In this document: one piece after another, positions 1-5,176 of the stretch
How positions within the stretch are numbered: position 1 is the stretch's first letter
Layout: every line of letters begins with the position of its first letter
Source: Anaerolineae bacterium
GTDB lineage: Bacteria > Chloroflexota > Anaerolineae > E26-bin7
Assembly (NCBI GenBank): GCA_029933115.1
Contig: JAOZOT010000271.1
Location: forward strand, 1 to 5,176
Direction: 5' to 3'
DNA: 5,176 nucleotides
Made by a program: the position numbers and the translations under genes
Notes under the pieces: model-generated
What the model saw: the letters and a program-made list of their open reading frames with translations, nothing else
Told to the model about the DNA's origin: nothing
Database searches by the model: none

Positions 1-2708
1 GACGCGGCCCCATCTCCATCCGCGACAGCTTTGACGAGCACTTTGAGGTGATGCGTTGGTGGGCTCAGTACAACAAACCACTGGAGATCAACGACCCCCA
101 TCAGTGGCAGTTGCGCAATTGTTCTGACGACATGTACGTGGTAGACCACATCATCGCGGCCGTGGTGGCCCTCAAGATGGGCATCAAAAACTACATCATG
201 CAACTGATGTTCGACCTGCCGCCGGAGATCTCGGGCCGCAACGACCTGGCCAAGATGAAAGCCGCCTACGAATTGATCGAGCCTCTCACCCGGCATTTCG
301 ATTTCAACATCATCAAAGAGACCCGTGGTGGCCTCTCCAGCTTCCCGCCCAACCTGAATATGGCCAAGGGGCACCTGGCCATGACCACCCATTGGCAGAT
401 GTTCATGGAACCGGACATCGTGCACGTGGTCTCTTTCTCCGAGGCCCATCACGAGGCCAAAGCCGAGGACATCATCGAGAGTTGCGACATCATCAAGCAG
501 GTGTTCAAGGACTTTTCCAAGGGCCGGCCGCCCGATGTGTGGTCTGACCCGGCTCTGATCAGGCGCAAGAAGGACCTCAAACGCGGCGCCATGTACAACA
601 TCCTGCACCTGGCTCTCCTGGGCGGCTACGAAGGCCCGGTCAACCTGGACAACTTTTTCTACTACGCTGTCTCTCCTGACGAGGCCCATCAGCGGGGTTA
701 TCCCACCGAGTGGGATCGTCACTACGAAACCATGCTGCTCAGCTTTATTGACGAGGCCAACTACCCCACCGGACAGTGTGGCCTGATCAGCCCCGACACT
801 CTGGACCTGGCCTTGCAGGTAGGGCTGCTGCAGGCGCCGCAGATCACCGTGCTGGACAAACGTTACGAGATGGTGGGCAAGTGCCGCACCAAGATTGTGA
901 ATGGAGCCTGCATGATTGACGAGTTCGATGGGGTCAAGGTGCGCGACGAGATCGAGCGGGTGGACATGGTGCGAGAGCGCAGCCCCTGGTTCTTCGACAA
1001 GAACATCAGCCAGGCCGACGAGGATACCTACATCACCGAACTGGCAGAGATGATGGACGACGAAGTCATCGCCCATACCCGGCAGCAGATTGGCATCCGC
1101 TGCCAGGAGGAGTTGGAGGGAAAGAAGGTGCTGGTGGTAGACTTTGGCAGCACTTTCTCCAAGATCGGCCTCTTCGACACCGCTACTGAAGAGTTCGACC
1201 TGCGCTACGTGCCTACCTACGTCGAGGACTTGCGCCTCAGCCTGGCCGAGGGGCTGGGGGTGAGAGAGGAGTGTGAGCGGCGCGGCGACTGGGTGCCCCT
1301 GGCCAGGGAGATGTCTAAATTCGACATCAAACTGCCCTGCTCCAGCGCCAAAGGCGGCTTGAAGATGGTTACGGTAGCTATGGTCAAGGAGGAAAGCGGG
1401 TTCGCAGCCGAGTTGGCGGCTCTCACCTCAGGGGCCAAGCTCATCAATAGCTACGAAGGCAAGCTGAGCGAAGAGCAGGCCCGGGCCATCTACGAAGAAG
1501 ACCAACCGGAGATCATCTTGCTGGCCGGGGGGGTGGACAACGGTGGCGATACCGAAACCCAGTTGCACAACGCCCGCATGTTGGCCAAGTGGAGCAAGGC
1601 CGCCACTTATACCAAATATGGGGTGCCTGTCATCTATGCCGGCAACCAGGACGTGCGCGACCAGGTGGAGCGCATCTTTAAAGCCGAAGGGGTGGATATC
1701 CGCATCACCCCCAACGTGATGCCCGAGGTCAATACCTTCCGTATCGAAGTGGTCAACGAGGCCATCCGTGACCTGTTCCAGACCATCATCATCCGCAGCA
1801 AGGGCTTCGACGTGGTGGAGGAGTACATGAGCGCGCCGTTCATCCCCACCCCAAGGGCGGCCTTCTGGGGCGTCAACCTCCTGGCCAAAGGCTACGGCCA
1901 GGAAGAGGGTTTCGGCAACATCCTGGCTTTGGACATCGGCGGGGCCACCACCGACTTTTATTCCAACGTGTCTGACAACCCTCTGTATCACTATCCGGGC
2001 GACGATCCCATCCGCCAGGTGAAGCGCACCATCCTCAAGACGCCCAACACTCCTCTGGCCTACCGGCGGGTGGAGGGCAAATACGGCCTGGCCTACGACG
2101 CAGAGAACATCAAGGAGTTGGAGAGGTTCCAGAGCGGGGCTATGAAAGCCGACCTGGAACGCTTCTTCAACCGCCGCTATCCCGACTACCGGCCCGACGG
2201 CAGCGACTTTGGCCGGTTCCTGAGCCGGGTGGATGGGCGCGTGGAGATAGACCTGGACCGCTACCTGAGTTGGCTGACAGAGCACCCTCATAGCCTGCCC
2301 TCGACCGAGGAGGAGAACGCGACGCGTTCCTTCCTGGCCAAAGAGATCCTGGCCGTCGCTACAAAGAACAACCTGGGCCATGTGGTGGAGACGGACACCT
2401 ACTTCCTGCAATACGGGGTCAACTTTTTCAATCAGCCCTGCACCGTCTTGCTCATTGGTGGAACCATCTACCATAAGTGCAAGGACGGCGGCAATTACCA
2501 TCGCGACCTGAAACTGATCGCTCAGGGGGCTCTCTTCGACGAAGCTGAGGGCTATGTCCTTCGTCCGCGGGGCAGGGTGCTTCTGGACGCCAGGTATATG
2601 GTGTCTATTCTGGGTGGGCTTTACGGGCGCATTGACCCAGAGCGGGCTCTACGGGTGCTGAAGCGCAACCTGGTGCCCTTGCAAATGGATAGTGAGTTGG
2701 AGGCGTGA
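1..2708 (+). CDS. Partial gene: MutE-like cobalamin-dependent mutase barrel fused to MutL/GlmL-family ATPase domain
   Basis: The frame is open to the left edge (codons run from base 3: R-G-P-I-S-I-R-D-S...), so the 5' end lies outside the window; the GTG at 48 and ATG at 51 are probably internal codons. Residues are numbered here from base 48. Residues 1 to ~330 resemble the second half of the glutamate mutase epsilon (MutE/GlmE) TIM barrel, for example V-A-L-K-M-G-I-K-N against the family's A-A-E-Q-G-V-K-N and the segment ending in V-G-K-C. From ~362 a full MutL/GlmL domain follows: phosphate-1 motif DFGST (365-369), SSAKGGLK (432-439), LLAGG (491-495), N-V-M-P-E, DIGGATTD (629-636), LLIGGT near the C-terminus and the usual closing R-V-L-L-D-A-R-Y segment. 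MutL-family proteins are thought to reactivate or assist B12 mutases; this is not the mismatch-repair MutL. The MutL part (~525 aa) is longer than the ~460 I expect, with extra charged sequence around 700-790. Cytoplasmic. The substrate is unknown. Any B12-binding domain must be upstream or on another subunit. The MutL assignment is firm; the MutE assignment is good but from memory. Confidence 0.87.
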   Translation, partial: RGPISIRDSFDEHFEVMRWWAQYNKPLEINDPHQWQLRNCSDDMYVVDHIIAAVVALKMGIKNYIMQLMFDLPPEISGRNDLAKMKAAYELIEPLTRHFDFNIIKETRGGLSSFPPNLNMAKGHLAMTTHWQMFMEPDIVHVVSFSEAHHEAKAEDIIESCDIIKQVFKDFSKGRPPDVWSDPALIRRKKDLKRGAMYNILHLALLGGYEGPVNLDNFFYYAVSPDEAHQRGYPTEWDRHYETMLLSFIDEANYPTGQCGLISPDTLDLALQVGLLQAPQITVLDKRYEMVGKCRTKIVNGACMIDEFDGVKVRDEIERVDMVRERSPWFFDKNISQADEDTYITELAEMMDDEVIAHTRQQIGIRCQEELEGKKVLVVDFGSTFSKIGLFDTATEEFDLRYVPTYVEDLRLSLAEGLGVREECERRGDWVPLAREMSKFDIKLPCSSAKGGLKMVTVAMVKEESGFAAELAALTSGAKLINSYEGKLSEEQARAIYEEDQPEIILLAGGVDNGGDTETQLHNARMLAKWSKAATYTKYGVPVIYAGNQDVRDQVERIFKAEGVDIRITPNVMPEVNTFRIEVVNEAIRDLFQTIIIRSKGFDVVEEYMSAPFIPTPRAAFWGVNLLAKGYGQEEGFGNILALDIGGATTDFYSNVSDNPLYHYPGDDPIRQVKRTILKTPNTPLAYRRVEGKYGLAYDAENIKELERFQSGAMKADLERFFNRRYPDYRPDGSDFGRFLSRVDGRVEIDLDRYLSWLTEHPHSLPSTEEENATRSFLAKEILAVATKNNLGHVVETDTYFLQYGVNFFNQPCTVLLIGGTIYHKCKDGGNYHRDLKLIAQGALFDEAEGYVLRPRGRVLLDARYMVSILGGLYGRIDPERALRVLKRNLVPLQMDSELEA

Positions 2709-2717
2709 GCCGATTCA

Positions 2718-2756
2718 ACAGAAAGGGCGAGGATAAAATATCCCCGCCCTTTCTGT
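2718..2756. terminator. Strong hairpin between convergent genes, likely bidirectional terminator
   Basis: Arms 2718-2735 and 2739-2756 are 18 nt each, separated by a 3-nt AAA loop. They pair at 17 of 18 positions; the exception (2730 with 2744) is an A-C mismatch in plus-strand RNA but a G-U wobble in minus-strand RNA. It starts 10 bases after the TGA of the mutase gene and lies 43 bases past the stop of the minus-strand small gene, so it is placed to end both transcripts. There is no run of U after either arm, so it is not a textbook intrinsic terminator; it could also act by blocking read-through or protecting 3' ends. Confidence 0.75.
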
Positions 2757-2772
2757 GTTGGGTTCTGTGGCG

Positions 2773-2800
2773 AGTGCGTCTCCGTGGTCTGGCACGCACT
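2773..2800. repeat. Short inverted repeat at the 3' end of the small minus-strand gene
   Basis: AGTGCGT at 2773-2779 is the exact complement of ACGCACT at 2794-2800, with a 14-nt loop. It overlaps the TAG stop of the small gene (2799-2801). A 7-bp stem with a long loop is weak and may be chance; it could add to the termination signal at 2718-2756. Confidence 0.3.
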
Positions 2801-3038
2801 ATTCTACCTTGATCTTGGTCGTCTTCTTCTTCGGCTTTTCCTCAGTTCGCTCAATGGCGGCGTCAATCAAGCTGCGCATGGCCAGGAGCATCTCCTTGCG
2901 GGCTGCTTTGAGATGAGCCCGAAACTCTGCGGGCAAGAATTCTCTGCCCCTGCCCTTGCGGAAGCCGGCCTTACAGGCTCTTATGCCCTCAGCCAGCCAG
3001 TCCTCGAAGACGAACTCTTTTGCCTCCTCGTTCACCAT
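2799..3038 (-). CDS. Small basic helical protein of unknown function (79 aa)
   Basis: I do not recognise a named family. The start is taken as the ATG at 3036-3038 because AAAGGTGGTGA (3044-3054 on the + strand, read in reverse) is a near-perfect Shine-Dalgarno 5 nt upstream. A GTG at 3066-3068 in the same frame, just after an in-frame TGA, would add 10 residues but has no such site. The protein has no signal peptide or membrane segment. It looks all-helical: an acidic start (N-E-E-A-K-E-F), a middle with E-F-R-A-H-L-K-A-A-R-K-E-M and an amphipathic R-S-L-I-D-A-A-I-E-R stretch, then a lysine-rich tail (K-P-K-K-K-T-T-K-I-K-V-E) that could contact nucleic acid, though this is only inference. 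It lies 39 bp downstream of the endonuclease stop on the same strand and may be co-transcribed with it. Its GC content is higher than the restriction genes and nearer the mutase gene, so it may be a resident gene and not part of the restriction system. Confidence 0.72.
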   Translation of the reverse strand: MVNEEAKEFVFEDWLAEGIRACKAGFRKGRGREFLPAEFRAHLKAARKEMLLAMRSLIDAAIERTEEKPKKKTTKIKVE

Positions 3039-3043
3039 CTCCC

Positions 3044-3054
3044 TCACCACCTTT
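3044..3054 (-). promoter_or_regulatory. Strong ribosome binding site deciding the start of the small gene
   Basis: Read on the minus strand the bases are AAAGGTGGTGA, differing at one position from the ideal anti-16S complement AAAGGAGGTGA, with 5 nt to the ATG at 3038. It lies inside the 10-codon extension that the upstream GTG would give, which argues for the ATG start. So good an independent site also argues that the small gene is translated in its own right and not only by coupling to the endonuclease. Confidence 0.75.
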
Positions 3055-3077
3055 CTAGGCTTAACCACTTTTGTTGC

Positions 3078-4034
3078 TCATCTTCCTGCAAGGACCCACA
3101 AATCGTGAGTGAGAAAGTGTTGAAAGTCGTTTATCTCTTCACGCAATCGCTCGTCGGTGACCATCTCGGGGCGCGGATCAACATAGTAGACACCGTCTAA
3201 CCTGTTAAGAGCTACCGTGTAACCCAGGAAATGGTTGCTTTTGAATGTAGAATTGATGCCGAAAATGCTGTGGCCTCGGCGAGCACGTTGAACGTCATGC
3301 AGAAAGATGGCGATGACCCGCACTTCTCTACCCAGAAACTGCGTCAGGAGGTACTTGTCGAGGAATACCTTGTCTATCCTGTCCTTGCTTGTGGTCTTGA
3401 CGGAACCAACAACCTCGGCTGGGTGTATCAACTCGGTCTCAGAAGCGATGATCGCCTTATCGCGAGAAAAGACCAGATCTAGGTCGTAAGACATCGCGTA
3501 GCCTGGGTAGCCCGGTATCGGCACAGTCACTCGGCGAGACTCACACTCCAAGCCCAACTCTTGAATGATAAGCTTGATCAAATTCTCGAAGAGCTGTCCT
3601 ACTCGCTTTCGGGACTGATTGGGGTTGTCGAAGGAATCTCCGATGCTACCCACACTCTGTTGGATGGTGTAGACGACTTTGTTGATCTCCTTGGAATTCA
3701 GGTAGTCTCGTTTGGTGTCCTGGTCAATAACTGTTTCCTGAAGCCTCCTGAGGTCGGCCAGGAATGTGATGAACCGCTCAAAAGCCGTCTTGAAATCATC
3801 GGCCGATTCAAAGAACAGATTGATGTTCAGCGGGCGCGTGATCCTGTGACCATAGGCCTCACTGTATTGGTAGAACACATAGTTGTGGTATGTGGGTGAA
3901 ATGATGCGGGTTGGCTGTGTCTCCTCAATGAGTGTCAGAAAAGCGTGGCATAGCGTGAAGTAGTGTCCCAATTCACCAAAGGCTGATCTGTCTCTTACAC
4001 TCGCCTGCAAATCATCTAACGTGATCGCCGTCAT
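3078..4034 (-). CDS. Type II restriction endonuclease, EcoRII-like PD-(D/E)xK active site (318 aa)
   Basis: Predicted to cut unmodified DNA at the site protected by the upstream methyltransferase. The start is the ATG at 4032-4034 (M-T-A-I-T-L-D-D), which overlaps the methyltransferase stop as ATGA; the frame runs on upstream to 4136 but that part lies inside the methyltransferase. Residues 1 to ~140 are an unrecognised, mostly helical N-terminal region. The catalytic half has a helix with Q-L-F-E-N-L-I-K (E150), a strand Y-D-L-D-L-V-F (D184/D186), then S-V-K-T-T-S-K-D-R (211-219) and D226. In EcoRII the active site has K324, R330 and E337 in a K-T-T-x-K-D-R context. Here K213, R219 (+6) and D226 (+13) keep that spacing. 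The acidic residue of the classical (D/E)xK is replaced by serine, as in Cfr10I/NgoMIV-type enzymes where the acid sits on the next helix. No HNH or PLD motif is seen. The frame is intact, and recognition sequence cannot be told. The methyltransferase neighbour strongly supports the role. Confidence 0.82.
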   Translation of the reverse strand: MTAITLDDLQASVRDRSAFGELGHYFTLCHAFLTLIEETQPTRIISPTYHNYVFYQYSEAYGHRITRPLNINLFFESADDFKTAFERFITFLADLRRLQETVIDQDTKRDYLNSKEINKVVYTIQQSVGSIGDSFDNPNQSRKRVGQLFENLIKLIIQELGLECESRRVTVPIPGYPGYAMSYDLDLVFSRDKAIIASETELIHPAEVVGSVKTTSKDRIDKVFLDKYLLTQFLGREVRVIAIFLHDVQRARRGHSIFGINSTFKSNHFLGYTVALNRLDGVYYVDPRPEMVTDERLREEINDFQHFLTHDLWVLAGR

Positions 4035-5050
4035 CGAATGGACTGTCTCCGTCGAGCGTTTTCCAGATCGTATTCGATCCACTTTTCCACAGGCCAGTTT
4101 TCCACCAATTCGATTCTTCTGGCCGCCCACCGGCAATATTCGAGGGATAGGTCACATCCCAGCCATTTACGCCCAAGCTGCTCGGCCACCACAGCAGTAG
4201 TCCCAGACCCTAAAAACGGATCTATGATCAAATCACCAGGGTTTGACGAGGCCAGGACAATCTTTCTCAAAAGCTCTTCCGGCTTTTGAGTCGGATGAGG
4301 CGTCTTCTCATGCATCCCGTTGCAGGTTGTAGGAATTTCGATAACATCCCTGGGTTTAGCCCCTCTGGGATGGGGCTGCCAAACGCGCTTTTTGCCTTTA
4401 CCATACTGGCTGGTCTCAGCTTGGGGATGTTCGGGATATTTCAGCGTGTGCCTCCCGTAAGGGACCCTTATATCATCAATATTAAAGGTGAACTCTTTGC
4501 TCTTTCTGAAGTGAAGAATGCTCTCATGAGACCGCCCCCAATCTGACCCCAGGTTAGCCTTATTCTTATAGTGCCAGACCAGCCAGCGACACCCTCTGAA
4601 AAAGCGTAACGCCGGTAGTTTGATGTCGGCCAGGATTTCAGAGAACCCGCATACATATAATGTACCGGTTGGCTTCAAAACGCGGGCGACTTGCTCTATC
4701 CATTGCAATGACCACTCAACATAAGCCTGTTGAGACTCAAAGGTGTCCCATTCTGCTTTCTTGATATTGTAGGGCGGGTCAGCAAAGACTAAATCAACGG
4801 ACTCGCTTTCCAGAGAACGAAGCCAGGCGATGGCATCCCCGACCCAGATTTCTCCGTTGGGATGGCTGTAGAACAGCGTCGGCGCGTCTGGATTCATTGC
4901 CTCGGGGTCAATTTCAGCGAATCTTCCCCTTAGCATTGGTTTTCCAAAGAAAGTGGGTATTTCAGTATTGCGGGCATACGTTGCCGATGGCTCTTTGACG
5001 ACATTCTCCCGAACTTGCCGCTTGTGCTTTCGCTCTGTCATTTTGAACAT
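4031..5050 (-). CDS. Site-specific DNA methyltransferase, beta class, probably adenine-N6 (339 aa)
   Basis: Transfers a methyl group from S-adenosylmethionine to the amino group of a base in the recognition site, protecting DNA from the endonuclease encoded just downstream. Catalytic motif IV D-P-P-Y-N is at 91-95, followed by the L-K-P-T-G-T-L-Y-V strand (125-133). H-P-T-Q-K-P (252-257) comes next, and the AdoMet-binding motif I D-P-F-L-G-S-G-T-T is at 277-285. Motif IV before motif I defines the beta class (M.RsrI/M.MboII-like order). The region between them (about 160-250) would hold the target-recognition determinants. DPPY favours N6-adenine, though some N4-cytosine enzymes also carry it. 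The first ~38 residues are basic and lie outside the catalytic core. The start at 5048-5050 is the longest; M4 (5039-5041) is equally possible, and neither has a strong Shine-Dalgarno. It is the first gene of the operon and overlaps the endonuclease by 4 nt. Intact and full length for the class. Confidence 0.93.
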   Translation of the reverse strand: MFKMTERKHKRQVRENVVKEPSATYARNTEIPTFFGKPMLRGRFAEIDPEAMNPDAPTLFYSHPNGEIWVGDAIAWLRSLESESVDLVFADPPYNIKKAEWDTFESQQAYVEWSLQWIEQVARVLKPTGTLYVCGFSEILADIKLPALRFFRGCRWLVWHYKNKANLGSDWGRSHESILHFRKSKEFTFNIDDIRVPYGRHTLKYPEHPQAETSQYGKGKKRVWQPHPRGAKPRDVIEIPTTCNGMHEKTPHPTQKPEELLRKIVLASSNPGDLIIDPFLGSGTTAVVAEQLGRKWLGCDLSLEYCRWAARRIELVENWPVEKWIEYDLENARRRQSIR

Positions 5051-5075
5051 TCTCTACACTGCTTCTACCGAATGG

Positions 5076-5105
5076 AATATGGTCGTGTCATTGTTTCCTC
5101 GGCAA
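5076..5105 (-). promoter_or_regulatory. Candidate sigma-70-type promoter for the restriction-modification operon
   Basis: Read on the minus strand: -35 TTGCCG (5100-5105), 18-bp spacer, -10 CATATT (5076-5081), placing the transcript start around 5069 and leaving a leader of about 20 nt before the methyltransferase ATG at 5050. Each hexamer matches consensus at only about four of six positions, so this is tentative. No gene is seen between 5051 and the window edge. Confidence 0.4.
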
Positions 5106-5129
5106 GTCCGCGCGTAAACGCGGGCAAGT
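5101..5129. promoter_or_regulatory. Possible operator: direct repeat GGCAAGT flanking a CG-rich palindrome
   Basis: GGCAAGT occurs at 5101-5107 and again at 5123-5129, 22 bp start to start, about two helical turns. Between them CGCGTAAACGCG (5111-5122) has CGCG arms around TAAA. The first copy overlaps the candidate -35 (5100-5105), so a bound protein could repress or activate the operon. No separate controller (C) protein is encoded in the window, so the methyltransferase itself or a gene beyond the right edge would be the candidate regulator. Confidence 0.4.
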
Positions 5130-5176
5130 GATCGAGTGGGGCATGTTCCCACACAGAAGAGGGAAAATAGGGTGTT

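Noticed and set aside
48..53. GTG 48 or ATG 51 as the true start of the mutase/MutL gene
   Set aside because: The frame stays open to the left edge with sequence that still aligns to the MutE barrel, and there is no convincing ribosome site, so the gene is cut by the window edge.
1217..1888. Two shorter minus-strand frames (1217-1447 and 1634-1888)
   Set aside because: Both are antisense to conserved MutL motifs and show no domain or ribosome site.
1428..2501. Long minus-strand frame (357 codons) inside the mutase/MutL gene
   Set aside because: It is fully antisense to the well-supported MutL domain; its translation is rich in V, H, G and Q with no recognisable domain, as expected for a shadow frame in GC-rich DNA.
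1134..2708. DNA mismatch-repair MutL
   Set aside because: The name is shared only; the motifs are those of the ASKHA-type glutamate mutase MutL/GlmL family, not of a GHKL ATPase.
2605..2799. Minus-strand frame of 64 codons across the convergent spacer
   Set aside because: It runs through the terminator hairpin and into the end of the mutase gene; the Arg-rich translation looks like chance.
2784..3200. Plus-strand frame of 138 codons
   Set aside because: Antisense to the small gene and to the end of the endonuclease; Leu/Ser/Cys/His-rich with no motif.
3231..3899. Plus-strand frames antisense to the endonuclease (3231-3482, 3307-3489, 3561-3899)
   Set aside because: The opposite strand carries the active-site motif and an operon-consistent ATGA overlap; these are shadows.
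4035..4136. Longer start for the endonuclease (34 extra N-terminal residues)
   Set aside because: The extension lies wholly inside the methyltransferase gene and reads as low-complexity basic sequence; the ATGA overlap at 4031-4034 is a typical coupled start.
4038..4656. Plus-strand frames at 4038-4289 and 4286-4546 and a minus-strand frame at 4468-4656
   Set aside because: All overlap the methyltransferase, whose motifs are intact in its own frame.
5136..5152. Small inverted repeat GTGGG / CCCAC near the right edge
   Set aside because: A 5-bp stem with a 7-nt loop is too weak to call; it may be the end signal of a gene beyond the window but nothing supports this.

Overview
The window suggests a bacterial chromosome with a fairly GC-rich, cobalamin-using metabolism. 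The first gene reads like the glutamate-mutase-type (MutE/MutL) proteins I associate with anaerobes and with Chloroflexota. That lineage guess is inference; no rRNA or marker gene is present to confirm it.

Layout. (1) Bases 1-2708, + strand: the 3' part of a very long open frame already open at the left edge. Its first ~330 visible residues resemble the C-terminal half of the glutamate mutase epsilon-type barrel (MutE/GlmE). The remaining ~525 residues are a complete MutL/GlmL-family ASKHA ATPase domain, the presumed mutase-reactivating partner. So a B12-dependent mutase catalytic domain and its putative chaperone appear to be fused in one chain. (2) Bases 2709-2798: a 90-bp convergent spacer with a strong 18-bp hairpin that probably terminates transcription from both sides. 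(3) Bases 2799-3038, - strand: a small basic helical protein of unknown function with an excellent Shine-Dalgarno. (4) Bases 3078-5050, - strand: a compact two-gene type II restriction-modification system. A beta-class DNA methyltransferase (DPPYN first, DPFLGSGTT last) is followed by a restriction endonuclease joined by an ATGA stop/start overlap. The endonuclease carries an S-V-K-T-T-S-K-D-R segment matching the EcoRII-type active site. (5) Bases 5051-5176: an upstream region with a plausible promoter for the minus-strand operon, and a 7-bp direct repeat flanking a CG-rich palindrome over the putative -35.

How they work together. The mutase/MutL gene belongs to metabolism and is convergent with, and apparently unrelated to, the restriction-modification operon. 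The methyltransferase and endonuclease form one protective/defensive unit, translationally coupled so that modification enzyme is made first. The lower GC of the restriction-modification genes (by eye near 45-50% against about 60% or more in the mutase gene) fits acquisition by transfer. The small gene at 2799-3038 is closer to the mutase gene in composition and may be a resident gene lying next to the inserted operon.
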